Source: Blautia obeum ATCC 29174 (lineage in GTDB: Bacteria > Bacillota > Clostridia > Lachnospirales > Lachnospiraceae). Taken from it: a stretch of DNA of 64,000 bases. The position numbers were made by a program, and so were the translations under genes. Position 1 is the stretch's first letter, and each line of letters opens with the position of its first letter. Below are positions 27,703 to 37,037 of the stretch, in pieces. The notes under the pieces were generated by a model. The model did no database searches, had not been told where the DNA came from, and saw nothing but the letters and a program-made list of their open reading frames with translations. Where the stretch lies: positions 3,013,001-3,077,000 of the forward strand of contig NZ_CP102265.1 in the NCBI RefSeq assembly GCF_025147765.1, read 5' to 3'.

Positions 27703-27784
27703 TCAGTCCCTTTGTTTCCCTCATAATCATAAAATCTGTAAGCATCTCTTTTTGTACTTTGTCTGATATGATTAACTGTTTCAT
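27662..27784 (-). CDS. Possible 40-residue leader peptide overlapping the kinase start
   Basis: ATG at 27784 opens a 40-codon frame (MKQLIISDKVQKEMLTDFMI, then a Lys/Arg-rich end) that stops at 27662, overlapping the kinase start by 41 bases in another frame. GAGG lies close upstream. It might couple translation to the kinase or be chance. No family recognised. Confidence 0.3.
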   Translation of the reverse strand: MKQLIISDKVQKEMLTDFMIMRETKGLNEQKDRKADKKKR

Positions 27785-27808
27785 ATTCCTCTATATTGCA
27801 TAAAAAAT

Positions 27809-27837
27809 ATTATAACAAAATAGCATGCAATTGTCAT
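27809..27837 (-). promoter_or_regulatory. Promoter of the histidine kinase
   Basis: ATGACA (27837-27832), 17-base spacer, TATAAT (27814-27809), about 105 bases upstream of the kinase ATG. Confidence 0.65.
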
Positions 27838-27901
27838 CATTACTCAAGCTTTATGTCTATTATTTAATGGATATTTTTGTTTTTTACTCATATACAGAAT
27901 C

Positions 27902-27948
27902 AAAAAACAGGTGCCTGCCTCTGGTTCTCACCAAAGACAGACACCTGT
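27902..27948 (-). terminator. Terminator of the metF-metV-rnfC operon
   Basis: ACAGGTGTCTGTCTTTGGT pairs with ACCAGAGGCAGGCACCTGT (with small bulges) and is followed by TTTTTTG on the minus strand. Confidence 0.85.
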
Positions 27949-27976
27949 CATTTTATTTCAGACTATATATACTTTT

Positions 27977-28855
27977 TTAGATCTCAGCCAGTTTCAGCAG
28001 ATCCGGAATCTTGGATTCCCAGCCAAGTGCCATGATATGTACACCCTGACAGTATGGCTTGCACTCTTTGATAATGCGCGCGGCGATCTCAACACCTGTG
28101 ATACCTGCTTTTGTCTTTTCTTTGTCTGCTTTCAGTTCTTCGATCATTTCGTCCGGAACATGAATACCGGCAACGTTATTGTTCATGAATCTTACCATTC
28201 CAACTGACTTCGGAATGATGATACCAACCTGTACCGGTTTACCGAACTGTTTTGCTTTTTCCATGAATTTGATGAATTTCTCCGGCTCAAATACAGCCTG
28301 TGTCTGGAAGTAATCTGCACCTGCAGCAACTTTTCTTTCCATTTTTGCAAGCTGTGCATCAACAGAATCACTGCATGGAGATACTACAGCACCTTTGGAG
28401 AATTTCGGCGGTTCACCAACCAGTTCGTTTCCACCAAGGTCTACACCTGACTCCAGAAGTTTTACTGTATGAAGAAGAGATACGGAATCAAGGTCGAATA
28501 CCGGTTTTGCCTGCGGATGGTCACCCATCTTTGTATGGTCACCTGTCAGGCAGAGAATGTTCTCAATACCAAACATTGCAGCACTTAAAAGATCAGATTC
28601 CAGAGCAATACGGTTTCTGTCACGGCATGCAAGCTGGAAGATCGGATCCATTCCTGCATCTTTAAGGACTTTACACATTGCAAGAGAGCCAAGACGCATA
28701 ACAGAAGACTGGTTATCTGTTACGTTAACTGCATGGACATCTTTGAGATATGTTTTGGCTTCCTCTACCAGTTCATCTACATGAATTCCTTTCGGCGGTC
28801 CTACTTCTGCTGAAACTACAAATTCACCACGGTCGAATAATTCTTTCATTTTCAT
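27977..28855 (-). CDS. metF: Methylenetetrahydrofolate reductase, flavin subunit
   Basis: MetF reduces methylene-THF to methyl-THF, the last step of the methyl branch of the Wood-Ljungdahl pathway and also a methionine precursor step. The 292-residue TIM barrel has the FAD and substrate blocks VTDNQSSVMRLGS, ILCLTGDHTKMGDHP and YFQTQAVFEPEKF. The start at 28855 (MKMKELFDRGEF) has GGAG nine bases upstream. It is co-transcribed after the RnfC-like fusion and MetV, which points to the acetogen-type multi-subunit enzyme, not the stand-alone MetF of enterobacteria. Confidence 0.92.
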   Translation of the reverse strand: MKMKELFDRGEFVVSAEVGPPKGIHVDELVEEAKTYLKDVHAVNVTDNQSSVMRLGSLAMCKVLKDAGMDPIFQLACRDRNRIALESDLLSAAMFGIENILCLTGDHTKMGDHPQAKPVFDLDSVSLLHTVKLLESGVDLGGNELVGEPPKFSKGAVVSPCSDSVDAQLAKMERKVAAGADYFQTQAVFEPEKFIKFMEKAKQFGKPVQVGIIIPKSVGMVRFMNNNVAGIHVPDEMIEELKADKEKTKAGITGVEIAARIIKECKPYCQGVHIMALGWESKIPDLLKLAEI

Positions 28856-28928
28856 TGTACATTGCTCCAATCATTATAATATTATAATTTATCAGGCTTC
28901 GTAACTAAATAGTTACCAGACATTTTAA

Positions 28929-29549
28929 TTATTTTACTTCATCATCTGTCGCAAAATTATGAATCTGTGTCGGGCATTTCAGTGCGTCAAGGCGTCCGAT
29001 TTCTTTCAGGCGTCTGTAGATGCGTTCCCATCCACATTCCATCTCACTGTCTACTTCACATTTTCCATTCTTGGAACCACCGCACTGGCCGTTAACAAGG
29101 CTCTTTGAACATGCTGTGATCGGACAGATTCCACCTGTCAGGTTCAGATAACATTCGCCACACTGGTCACATTTGTACTCTAATGGTGTCACACCCTGGA
29201 AACCTGGTACCGGGTATGTATCACAGGCTGCGCAGACCATCTTGTCATCTAGGTATTCGGCAACTGTCTGTACACCAACACCACAGGAGAATACCAGAAC
29301 CAGATCTGCTTCCTGGATCTTACTCATATGTTTCTTAAGGCGAAGTTCCAGATTTTCCGGATTACAAATGTAATCTGTTGTCATGATTCCTGTTACCGTT
29401 CCCTCAGCAGCAAGCTCTTTCTGAAGTTCAACAGCTTCTTTTTCCGGAAAACGAACTTCTTTACATCCGTGGCAGTTAATGATAAAAACTTTCTTTCCAG
29501 CTGTCAGTGATGTGATGGTTTCTTTTGCTTTTAACTGGGTAATCAACAT
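28929..29549 (-). CDS. metV: MetV-family subunit of methylene-THF reductase
   Basis: A small Zn/Fe-S-type partner of MetF (methylene-THF reductase C-terminal domain family). The 206-residue protein has CDQCGECYLNLTGGICPI followed by CSKSLVNGQCGG and KNGKCEV, the family Cys pattern. In acetogens MetV binds MetF and passes electrons to its flavin. It lies one base after the fusion gene and 73 bases before metF. The same domain occurs at the N-terminus of the neighbour, so the operon has two MetV-type units. Confidence 0.85.
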   Translation of the reverse strand: MLITQLKAKETITSLTAGKKVFIINCHGCKEVRFPEKEAVELQKELAAEGTVTGIMTTDYICNPENLELRLKKHMSKIQEADLVLVFSCGVGVQTVAEYLDDKMVCAACDTYPVPGFQGVTPLEYKCDQCGECYLNLTGGICPITACSKSLVNGQCGGSKNGKCEVDSEMECGWERIYRRLKEIGRLDALKCPTQIHNFATDDEVK

Positions 29550-29550
29550 A

Positions 29551-31515
29551 TCACTTCATCCCCCTTACTGCATTTTTTCCGGCTTTGATACTGTTAATGA
29601 TCGGAATCTTGGAAGAACAGATATACTGGCAGCATCTACACTCAACACAATCCATAACGTTCATGTCTTTCATGCCCTGCCAGTTCTCTTCTTTTGCATA
29701 TTTCACGAAATACAGCGGAGAGAGTTCCATCGGACAGACATCTACGCAACGTCCGCATTTGATACATGGCTGCTCTTTTGTCTCATCTGTATCAATAGCG
29801 ATGATACCGTTGGAGCCCTTCATCATAGGAACATCCAGCGTGTTCAGAGGGAATCCCATCATTGGTCCGCCCATCTTAACCAGTACATCATCATCTGTAA
29901 ATCCACCGCAATAATCGATCAGATCTTTTACACTTGTACCAATCTTGATGATAAAGTTGCCAGGATTCTTGATCTTTTCACCTGTTATTGTTGTAACACG
30001 TTCGATCAAAGGCATGCCTTTCTGGATTGCATCGGAAATTGCCTTTACCGTACTGATATTATCTACGATAACTCCAACATCAGCCGGGAGACCGCCACTT
30101 GGAACCTTTCTGCCCATGACACGTTTAATGAGAGTTTTTTCAGCACCCTGTGGATATTTGGTCCGTGCAACAAAGACTTCCATATTTCCAATATCAGCAA
30201 CTTTTTCTTTCATTAATTCGATAGCATCTGGTTTATTATCTTCGATAACGATGATACCCTTCTCGGCACCTGTCGTCTTGAGGATTGCTTTCAGACCAAA
30301 AATGATATCATCTGCGAACTCAAGAAGAACCTTGTGGTCTGCTGTTAAATATGGTTCACATTCGCATCCATTGAGAAGAATCGTATCAACTGGTTTGGCT
30401 GGTTTCAGTTTGACACAGGTTGGGAAACCTGCACCACCCATACCAACGATTCCTGCTTCTTTTACAATGTCAATGATTTCATCTGGAGTCAGTTCATCTA
30501 ATGATTTATGTGGCTGTACGGATTCATGCAGAGTATTTTTTCCATCCGATTCAATAACAACAGCCATTACTTCACTGCCTCTTGTACCATGCATACGAGG
30601 TTCAACGGCAACTACAGTTCCGCTTACACTGGAGTGTACCGGAGCACTGATGAATCCGGCAGCTTCACCAATCTTCTGACCAACTTTTACGGTATCGCCA
30701 ACCTGAACGATCGGGTTAGCCGGAGCTCCCAGATGCTGTGACATGGAAATTACAACAGTCTTCGGATCCGGGAATTTCTTCAGATCAACATGTTCACTGA
30801 ATTCCTTGTGTTCTGATGGATGAACACCGCCGTAATATCCGTTCAGTCTGTCTTCTCTGATAGATTTCACATAGTCATTGATGACCTTGAAATTAACTTT
30901 GGAGAAATCACGAACCTGTACCGGCTGATTGAGAAATTCTTCCAGACGTCCCTGTTTTGCCAGTCTCTGATAGATTTTTTCCCATGCACAATCCTTGTTC
31001 GGATCCACTTCGCATTTTCCGTTCTTTGCTCCGCCGCACTGTCCATTTACAAGACTTTTTGAACAGTCAACGATAGGACAGACGCCTCCGGTAATGTTCA
31101 GATAGCACTGTGCACAAGCATCACAGCTCTTCTTTGTAAGTGCCATACCATGATGGCCTCTGTAGTTAAGGGTATTGCTTGCGGCAATGACCGGTTTGCC
31201 AGCCAGATCCGCAACAGTCTGAATACCAAGACCACAGGAAATTACTACTACATTCTCTGTACCTTCTGGAATCAGATCCTGTAATTTTCTTTCTGTGTGC
31301 ATTTTATTGCATAAGAAATCAAACTTTGCACTGCCCGTGACGTTTTTTCCCTGCTCCGCAGCAAATTTCAGGAACTCTCCGCAATCTGGTTCGTCAACAG
31401 TTTCAAACTCTTTGAAACACTTGTTGCAGGCAATCACAAACAGGTTGTCCCTGCCGTTCAGCACTGATGTAAGTTCATCACTGCTTTTCAGCTTGTACTT
31501 AGTATAGTTTTCCAA
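29551..31515 (-). CDS. MetV-like/RnfC-like fusion, electron-input subunit
   Basis: 654 residues with two parts. Residues 1 to about 215 repeat the MetV pattern (CDACAQCYLNITGGVCPI, CSKSLVNGQCGG, KNGKCEV). From about 225 it is RnfC-like: the barrel-sandwich biotinyl-like domain, GIVGMGGAGFPTCVKL for FMN/NADH binding, and two [4Fe-4S] motifs from C584 (CIKCGRCVDVCP) and C623 (CVECRCCQYIC). This resembles the RnfC2 subunit of Acetobacterium woodii methylene-THF reductase, where RnfC2 oxidises NADH for MetV-MetF. TTG at 31515 is the likely start (GGAAGG seven bases upstream). First gene of the operon. Confidence 0.85.
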   Translation of the reverse strand: MENYTKYKLKSSDELTSVLNGRDNLFVIACNKCFKEFETVDEPDCGEFLKFAAEQGKNVTGSAKFDFLCNKMHTERKLQDLIPEGTENVVVISCGLGIQTVADLAGKPVIAASNTLNYRGHHGMALTKKSCDACAQCYLNITGGVCPIVDCSKSLVNGQCGGAKNGKCEVDPNKDCAWEKIYQRLAKQGRLEEFLNQPVQVRDFSKVNFKVINDYVKSIREDRLNGYYGGVHPSEHKEFSEHVDLKKFPDPKTVVISMSQHLGAPANPIVQVGDTVKVGQKIGEAAGFISAPVHSSVSGTVVAVEPRMHGTRGSEVMAVVIESDGKNTLHESVQPHKSLDELTPDEIIDIVKEAGIVGMGGAGFPTCVKLKPAKPVDTILLNGCECEPYLTADHKVLLEFADDIIFGLKAILKTTGAEKGIIVIEDNKPDAIELMKEKVADIGNMEVFVARTKYPQGAEKTLIKRVMGRKVPSGGLPADVGVIVDNISTVKAISDAIQKGMPLIERVTTITGEKIKNPGNFIIKIGTSVKDLIDYCGGFTDDDVLVKMGGPMMGFPLNTLDVPMMKGSNGIIAIDTDETKEQPCIKCGRCVDVCPMELSPLYFVKYAKEENWQGMKDMNVMDCVECRCCQYICSSKIPIINSIKAGKNAVRGMK

Positions 31516-31894
31516 TTGCTCACCTTCCTTATGAAATATTTGAACCTGTATACTTATCGCCTTTTATCCTTCTTTTCCTCCTCTGCACTGTTAAGAAAAA
31601 AACAATAAAAATCTGATAATCTGGTTCTATAATTACTGTCTATATAAATGTAGCACAAAGCACTCATTTTATCCAGATATTATTGTATATTTTTATCAAA
31701 AAGATTGGCTTTTTTTATAAATTTTAATTTCTACAGGCCCCAAAATCTTGTTATTTTCTAAACATTATCGTTATTTTTTTACCAGAAGCGTAAACTGCTT
31801 GTTACTGTTTTTTCTTGTTCTTATACTATTTACTATTGGATTTGTGTTATACTTTATTATATTTATTGATAAGATGTGGGAGGGAATCGTGACT

Positions 31895-32473
31895 ATGCAA
31901 AATCCAGTTTCTGATGAAAGATATTCTGTAGCGGATGAAGCTATTCTGGGTGCTTTTTTTAAACTTGTAAAGAAAAAAACTACTGACCAGATCACTGTAT
32001 CCGATATCACAAAAACAGCCGGTATCGCGAGAAGCACTTTTTATAATCATTATCAGGACATCCCCTCTCTTGTATCTGCTGTTGAAGAAAAGACGATCCA
32101 TGATGTTTTCTCCATAATGGAAAAATTTCATCCTGAAAATGACCACGATATCTGTCAGTCCTATTTTCTGACGATCTGCCGTTATACAATGGAAAATCCT
32201 TTTCTTTCCAGTCTTCTGAGTACGCCTCATGGAAATGATCTCTTTGAAAAAATGCTGACTATGCTTCATCACTATGTCACCGCTACTACCTCCAGTGCCA
32301 GACCCGGCAGGCATACAAAAGAGGAAATATCTTACGTGATCACCTGTGCGATCGGCAGTACGATCGGTGTCCTTCACAAATGGACAAGGGATAATTTTGA
32401 TCTTGCACCAGAAGTCATTGCAGGGATTCTGACGCAGATTTTCCTGTCTGGCATGCTGCCTCTTTTATCCTGA
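31895..32473 (+). CDS. TetR-family regulator
   Basis: A 192-residue transcription regulator. The N-terminal helix-turn-helix spans about residues 22-60 (ITVSDITKTAGIARSTFYNH) and the C-terminal domain (about 80-190) is the small-molecule-binding all-helical type. The start ATG at 31895 follows GGGAGGG; the upstream extension in frame is hydrophobic and unlikely to be translated. It lies next to the convergent ligase/carrier/condensation cassette and divergent from the reductase operon, either of which may be its target. The effector is not predictable. Confidence 0.85.
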   Translation: MQNPVSDERYSVADEAILGAFFKLVKKKTTDQITVSDITKTAGIARSTFYNHYQDIPSLVSAVEEKTIHDVFSIMEKFHPENDHDICQSYFLTICRYTMENPFLSSLLSTPHGNDLFEKMLTMLHHYVTATTSSARPGRHTKEEISYVITCAIGSTIGVLHKWTRDNFDLAPEVIAGILTQIFLSGMLPLLS

Positions 32474-32496
32474 ATGCCCTGCATATAAACAGACAT

Positions 32497-32540
32497 AATA
32501 AAAACCCGTCTGAGAAATTCACTCAAACGGGTTTTTATTA
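32497..32540. terminator. Bidirectional terminator, tetR and ligase cassette
   Basis: AAAACCCGTCTGAG and CTCAAACGGGTTTT form the stem with T-rich runs on both strands. Confidence 0.9.
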
Positions 32541-34082
32541 TGCCTGTGGCTCGTCGATCAGGACATCCTGTCTCCTGATTTTCTTTGTCGTGCTGCGTAT
32601 AAACGGATTTTTCCGGATCACCAGGCCTGTAATACGACGATAGGTCGGCTGATTTTTATTGTATTCATCCAGAAATTCCTGAAGCTGTGAACGAATCATC
32701 TCCGTATCCAGTGCCTTTGCCTCCACAACTGCCTGTTCCGGATAAATTCGGGCTGTAAGACCATTGTCCTCACCTGTTACAATAACCTCACCCACAAGCG
32801 GATTCAATGCAAGCTTGTTCTCGATTTCCTCAGGAGATATATTTTCTCCATTGGAGAGAATGATCAGATTTTTTACACGGCCATTAATAAAGAGGTATCC
32901 ATCTTCATCCATATAACCCTTGTCGCCAGTATGCAGCCAGCCATCTTTCAGTGTTTCAGCTGTCTCGTCCGGCATCTGATAATACCCTTTCATAACACTT
33001 GTGCCTTTTACCAGAATCTCACCGTTTTCAAATCTTATCTCCACATTCTCAAGTGGTCTTCCAATAGAACCCGGCTTATGATTTTCCGGTGTATTATTAC
33101 TGATAACAGGAGAACATTCTGACATGCCATATCCTTCCAGAATCTGAACACCATACTCTGCAAAACGGTCAATATAGTACGGATCCAGATGTGCGCCACC
33201 GGTAAAAATCGTCTGCAGTTTTCCACCGAAAACTTTTTCTGCAAGAACTACCTTCGGGATTTGTGGATCAGCTGCTGACAGTCTCTTATAAATTGTTTCA
33301 ATCATCATCGGAACCATGAGCATGATATCGGGTTTAAAAATACTCATATTTCTGACCATATGAAGCAGAGAGTCATTAATACAGATAGTTGCTCCCTGAG
33401 AGAAACCTTTCAGCCAATCCATGACAAGACAGAATGCATGATGGATTGGAAGTACACTGAGCATGGCAGTTCCGGGTTCTGCTGAAATCTTAACTGCCTC
33501 AACATTGGATGCCAGATTATTCTGTGTCAGCATAACCCCTTTGCTCTTTCCTGTCGTTCCGGAAGTAAAGATAATCGTCGCAATATCTTCTGCTGCCGGA
33601 CAGGAAGCATCTGCCGATGCACTAATTCCCGTGTTTCTCAGCTCATTGATACTGTATACACCTGAAGGTACATCCTCCACCTCTTCCTGGAGCATCCATA
33701 CTTTCTGGAGTTTCGGACAGTTTGCAAGGAACGCTTCCAGATATGGTCTGTGTTTCGGACTTAAGAAGAGTGCTTCGGAATCGGATCGGTTTATCAGATT
33801 GATCAGTTCTTCACATGGGAGTGCTGCATCCAGCGGCACCGCTGTAGTACATCCTGTAATAATTCCCAGATAACTTTCGATCCATTCTACAGAGCTGGTT
33901 CCGATCAATGCAATATGCTTTCCCGCAAAGTCTTCTGCAAGAAGTCCTTTTCTGATGGAAATCACGTTTCTCAACATTTCGCTGTAACTTCTCTCCAGAA
34001 CTTCTTTCCTGTTAAGCCATTTTACTGCTTTGACTTCGCCAAATTTCTGTACACTTTCTTCTAATATCTCCCTGATCAGCAT
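32538..34082 (-). CDS. AMP-dependent acyl/aminoacyl ligase (adenylation enzyme)
   Basis: Adenylate-forming ligase of 514 residues that activates a carboxylic acid and loads it on CoA or a carrier protein. Motifs: TIIFTSGTTGKSKGVML (P-loop), EGYGMSECSP, LHTGDKGYMDEDGYLFINGR, and the catalytic Lys near the end in RSTTKKIRR. The start at 34082 has AAGGAGGAG upstream. It is the last gene of a three-gene set with a carrier protein and a condensation enzyme, so loading of the neighbouring carrier is likely. The substrate (fatty acid or amino acid) cannot be decided from sequence reading. Confidence 0.85.
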   Translation of the reverse strand: MLIREILEESVQKFGEVKAVKWLNRKEVLERSYSEMLRNVISIRKGLLAEDFAGKHIALIGTSSVEWIESYLGIITGCTTAVPLDAALPCEELINLINRSDSEALFLSPKHRPYLEAFLANCPKLQKVWMLQEEVEDVPSGVYSINELRNTGISASADASCPAAEDIATIIFTSGTTGKSKGVMLTQNNLASNVEAVKISAEPGTAMLSVLPIHHAFCLVMDWLKGFSQGATICINDSLLHMVRNMSIFKPDIMLMVPMMIETIYKRLSAADPQIPKVVLAEKVFGGKLQTIFTGGAHLDPYYIDRFAEYGVQILEGYGMSECSPVISNNTPENHKPGSIGRPLENVEIRFENGEILVKGTSVMKGYYQMPDETAETLKDGWLHTGDKGYMDEDGYLFINGRVKNLIILSNGENISPEEIENKLALNPLVGEVIVTGEDNGLTARIYPEQAVVEAKALDTEMIRSQLQEFLDEYNKNQPTYRRITGLVIRKNPFIRSTTKKIRRQDVLIDEPQA

Positions 34083-34125
34083 GTCTTTCTCCTCCTTCAC
34101 TTTTCTGCGGACAACAGCTTCATTC

Positions 34126-34356
34126 TTACTGAAGCTCCTCCAGAAGCTTAAGCGCCTCCTCAAGAGTTGTAATTTGGGTCACTTCGGTTTCCTCAAGTTC
34201 AATGTCAAAGGTATCCTCAAGCTCTCCCAGAAAAGACATGAAATCCAGAGAAGTAAATCCCAGATCTTCACGGAATCTCATTTCACCCGTCATCTCTTCC
34301 GGTTTCACTTTGCTGTACTGCGCTACAATATTTTTAAATTCCATTTCCTGATTCAT
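34126..34356 (-). CDS. Acyl/peptidyl carrier protein
   Basis: A 76-residue four-helix carrier. The phosphopantetheine Ser is S36 in LGFTSLDFMSFLG; the usual D-S-L is T-S-L here, a known variation. It is acidic like other ACPs. It lies between the condensation gene and the ligase, with short gaps, and is presumably the shared carrier of this cassette, separate from the fatty-acid ACP. Confidence 0.9.
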   Translation of the reverse strand: MNQEMEFKNIVAQYSKVKPEEMTGEMRFREDLGFTSLDFMSFLGELEDTFDIELEETEVTQITTLEEALKLLEELQ

Positions 34357-34383
34357 CTCATATCCTCCTGTTATTTTTGATTT

Positions 34384-35772
34384 CTATACCTGTTCCATAA
34401 TCTCGCCGATGCTCATATCCGGCTCTGCGATCCCCTTAAAAAGAATACGCATCATATAATAATAAAGCAGTTCCATGTCATGCTCTTCCAGATGAGCAGT
34501 CTGATAATGATAGGAGAAGTTCATGCCACCATCCTCAGTATGCGATACGGTCAGATACATTTTTTTGGTTGCGGCACCGTTTGCAAACCATTTGGCATGC
34601 TGGCGTATGGTTCCAAGCATTTCATTCTCCACCTTCACCGGCATTGGCTGATAGGTCAGATAGCAGCTTTCATAACTGGTATGCTCCGGTGTATGATATC
34701 TTTTTCTCATCTCATCCACAATAAATGCCGGATCATAATTGCTGTGCATATAAATTCGATTCTGCATATTCTGGATTTCATAAGCTGCCGAAAGAAAATC
34801 TGTTTCCGGTGAGATCACTGTTCTGCACGGGAACATAATGGTTCGACTTCCTCCAGAAGTCCATTCTTCATGGGTAGAACGTCTGGATATAAAATTCTGG
34901 ATCGTAATATCTTCCTGTCCATTATTTACTTTTGACAGATAAGTACGAATACCAAGCAGAAGCAGATTCGTCATAGAGAGCTGATGATTCATACAGAAAT
35001 CCATCAGGTTCTGTGTTGCATAAGGTTCCAGATGATAATCCTTTACTGCAACAAACAGCTCCTTCATCTCAATATCAGAAGCACGAAGTTTCGGATTTCC
35101 ATGACGTTTTCTTGCTTCCTCTAATACGGCTGGTCCCTGTATATCAGAATATAACGGCTCGCCCAATGCATCCAGCTGGTCATCCCAGAATTTTTTGTCT
35201 TTTGCAAAACGCTTTTCATTGCCCGCTTTTGCCAGATCTTTTTTCAGGACTGTTTCAAAATCTACCAGCTCCTGCGGGCAGGCTGTTCCATATCTGTAAT
35301 GCGTATATAATTGGAACAGGTCTTCAATCATAACTACAAGCCCACAGGAATCGATCAGTCTGTGATCCATATGTAAAAAGAAACCATTGTATCCTTCCGG
35401 AAGCTTCAGCATAATAAATTCACACATCGGGATATTATCTCCGTCAAATGTTTCATAAGCCCACTGCTGCATCAGCTCATCTGCCTTTGCCAGACTTTCC
35501 ATTCCCGACAGATCCTTCAGCTCAATATCTCGCGAATCCTGCTTCTCTATATACTGTTTTACATTTCCATCTTTATCCGGCTTTGTAAAACGGACTCTGG
35601 TACAGCCTGAACGCTCTGTTTCCATCTGAATACATTTTTTTAATAATCCAAAATCCAGTTCTGCCTGTACAGAAGCCACAACACTTACGCCAGATACCTG
35701 CTGTGTACCATAATCCATGATCCAGTTATGATGCATCTTCTGAGCTGCCGTCAAAGGATAATAATTTCTCAT
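34384..35772 (-). CDS. Stand-alone condensation-domain protein
   Basis: A 462-residue enzyme of the NRPS condensation/CoA-acyltransferase fold. The catalytic motif is HMDHRLIDS, where H137 and D141 correspond to the second His and Asp of HHxxxDG; the first His is D136. It would join a carrier-bound acyl group to an amine or alcohol. Start at 35772 (MRNYYPLTAAQKM) follows GGAGGTT; the frame extends upstream without a ribosome site. With the carrier and ligase it forms a minimal split NRPS-like pathway. The acceptor is unknown. Confidence 0.82.
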   Translation of the reverse strand: MRNYYPLTAAQKMHHNWIMDYGTQQVSGVSVVASVQAELDFGLLKKCIQMETERSGCTRVRFTKPDKDGNVKQYIEKQDSRDIELKDLSGMESLAKADELMQQWAYETFDGDNIPMCEFIMLKLPEGYNGFFLHMDHRLIDSCGLVVMIEDLFQLYTHYRYGTACPQELVDFETVLKKDLAKAGNEKRFAKDKKFWDDQLDALGEPLYSDIQGPAVLEEARKRHGNPKLRASDIEMKELFVAVKDYHLEPYATQNLMDFCMNHQLSMTNLLLLGIRTYLSKVNNGQEDITIQNFISRRSTHEEWTSGGSRTIMFPCRTVISPETDFLSAAYEIQNMQNRIYMHSNYDPAFIVDEMRKRYHTPEHTSYESCYLTYQPMPVKVENEMLGTIRQHAKWFANGAATKKMYLTVSHTEDGGMNFSYHYQTAHLEEHDMELLYYYMMRILFKGIAEPDMSIGEIMEQV

Positions 35773-35913
35773 ATAATAGATAACCTCCATTGTCCCGGTT
35801 TTCCTCTTTATCCGAGACAGAAAACATTGTATATATGCTTCAGGTGCAAAAATATCATACCTTCGCAGGAAATACCAGTACCCCAAAGACTTAATGAACA
35901 CTTTACAAAAAAT

Positions 35914-35995
35914 TGACCGGGACTTATCATGCATTTAACATAACAGATTAAAGGTATTTTTCCTGTTATGTACTATGTCTGATAAATCCCGGTCA
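35914..35995. terminator. 82-base nested inverted repeat, probable terminator
   Basis: The outer stem TGACCGGGACTTATCA pairs with TGATAAATCCCGGTCA and an inner stem ACATAACAG pairs with CTGTTATGT. T-runs flank both ends. It is longer than a typical terminator and could be a small palindromic repeat that also ends the hydrolase transcript. Confidence 0.7.
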
Positions 35996-36012
35996 GGATT
36001 TTTTATCTCAGT

Positions 36013-36981
36013 TTAATCGTATTTTTCAAAGAATTCCATCATCTTGTGCTGATACAGTTCCGGATCTACATAAGCGCAGCACAGGTGCCGTGCTCCCGGT
36101 ATGATCACCAGTTCCTTCTCTGCCCTGCAGAGCATATAATTCTGAAAAGAGTTATTTGGATACACATAGGTGTCCTTCTCTCCATGGAAAAAGAGAACCG
36201 GTCTTGTATTTTTTTTCATGGCTTCGGCAGTGTCTGCATCTTTCATATGAAATCCTGCCAGAAGAGAACAGAACCAGTCCAGTTCTATCAGAAGCAGTGG
36301 GATATGATGCAGGTGGAACCAGTTAGCTGCCATATCTCGCATCTGTCCTTCCATAGACTGAAAACCGCAGTCCGCGATCAGGCCTTTTACCTCCGCCGGG
36401 AGCATATGTCCTGATGCCATCAGTACAGCAGCTGCCCCCATGGACTGTCCGTACAGATAAATCGGAAGCTTCTCTTTGTTTCGTTCAGATACATAGACTG
36501 CCCATTGCTGTACATCCCATTGTTCCTTTGCTCCAAAGGTGATATATTTTCCCTCGCTGTCACCGCAGCAGCGATGTTCTATAAACAGGACATCACACTG
36601 ATGCTCATGCAGATATTTTGCCATAAATGACAATGTGCCAAACCGGCTGCCGCGATATCCATGGCTTAATATAACAATCCGTTTTGCATCTTCTGCCGGC
36701 AGATATAATGCATGCAGTTTTAATCCGTCAATGCTTTTAATATAACAGTCCTGCATCTTCTGTTCAAGACACCAGGCCTTACTCTCATTATATACTCTTG
36801 CATAACCATTCCTGGGATGATTTTCCCTGATATGAGATAGTTCAAACCATTTCTTTCTTTCCTTTTTGTGCTCTCCTCTTTTGCAGCAGACTACCATGTT
36901 AAAAAAACGCCATCCCACCTCCAGTAATCCCAGAAAGACTGCCAGCAGTATTGCAAACGGCTTAATTAATTTTTTCTTCAT
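36013..36981 (-). CDS. Membrane-anchored alpha/beta hydrolase
   Basis: A 322-residue hydrolase with an N-terminal membrane helix (IKPFAILLAVFLGLLEVGW) and an alpha/beta fold. The nucleophile Ser is in YGQSMGAAAV, the acid in FFHGEKDTYVYP, and the His in PGARHLCCAYV. Family members are esterases or peptidases on the cell surface side. The start ATG at 36981 follows GGGGAAA; an upstream in-frame GTG is possible. The long inverted repeat lies between it and the condensation gene, so it is probably a separate unit. Substrate unknown. Confidence 0.82.
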   Translation of the reverse strand: MKKKLIKPFAILLAVFLGLLEVGWRFFNMVVCCKRGEHKKERKKWFELSHIRENHPRNGYARVYNESKAWCLEQKMQDCYIKSIDGLKLHALYLPAEDAKRIVILSHGYRGSRFGTLSFMAKYLHEHQCDVLFIEHRCCGDSEGKYITFGAKEQWDVQQWAVYVSERNKEKLPIYLYGQSMGAAAVLMASGHMLPAEVKGLIADCGFQSMEGQMRDMAANWFHLHHIPLLLIELDWFCSLLAGFHMKDADTAEAMKKNTRPVLFFHGEKDTYVYPNNSFQNYMLCRAEKELVIIPGARHLCCAYVDPELYQHKMMEFFEKYD

Positions 36982-37037
36982 CACGATTTCCCCACAGTCC
37001 ACATTTTAGAATAAGAATTCTGCCTATACGGCTCAAA

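Noticed and set aside
31748..31894. Membrane-anchored N-terminus of the TetR regulator
   Set aside because: The hydrophobic extension has no ribosome site, and GGGAGGG marks the start at 31895.
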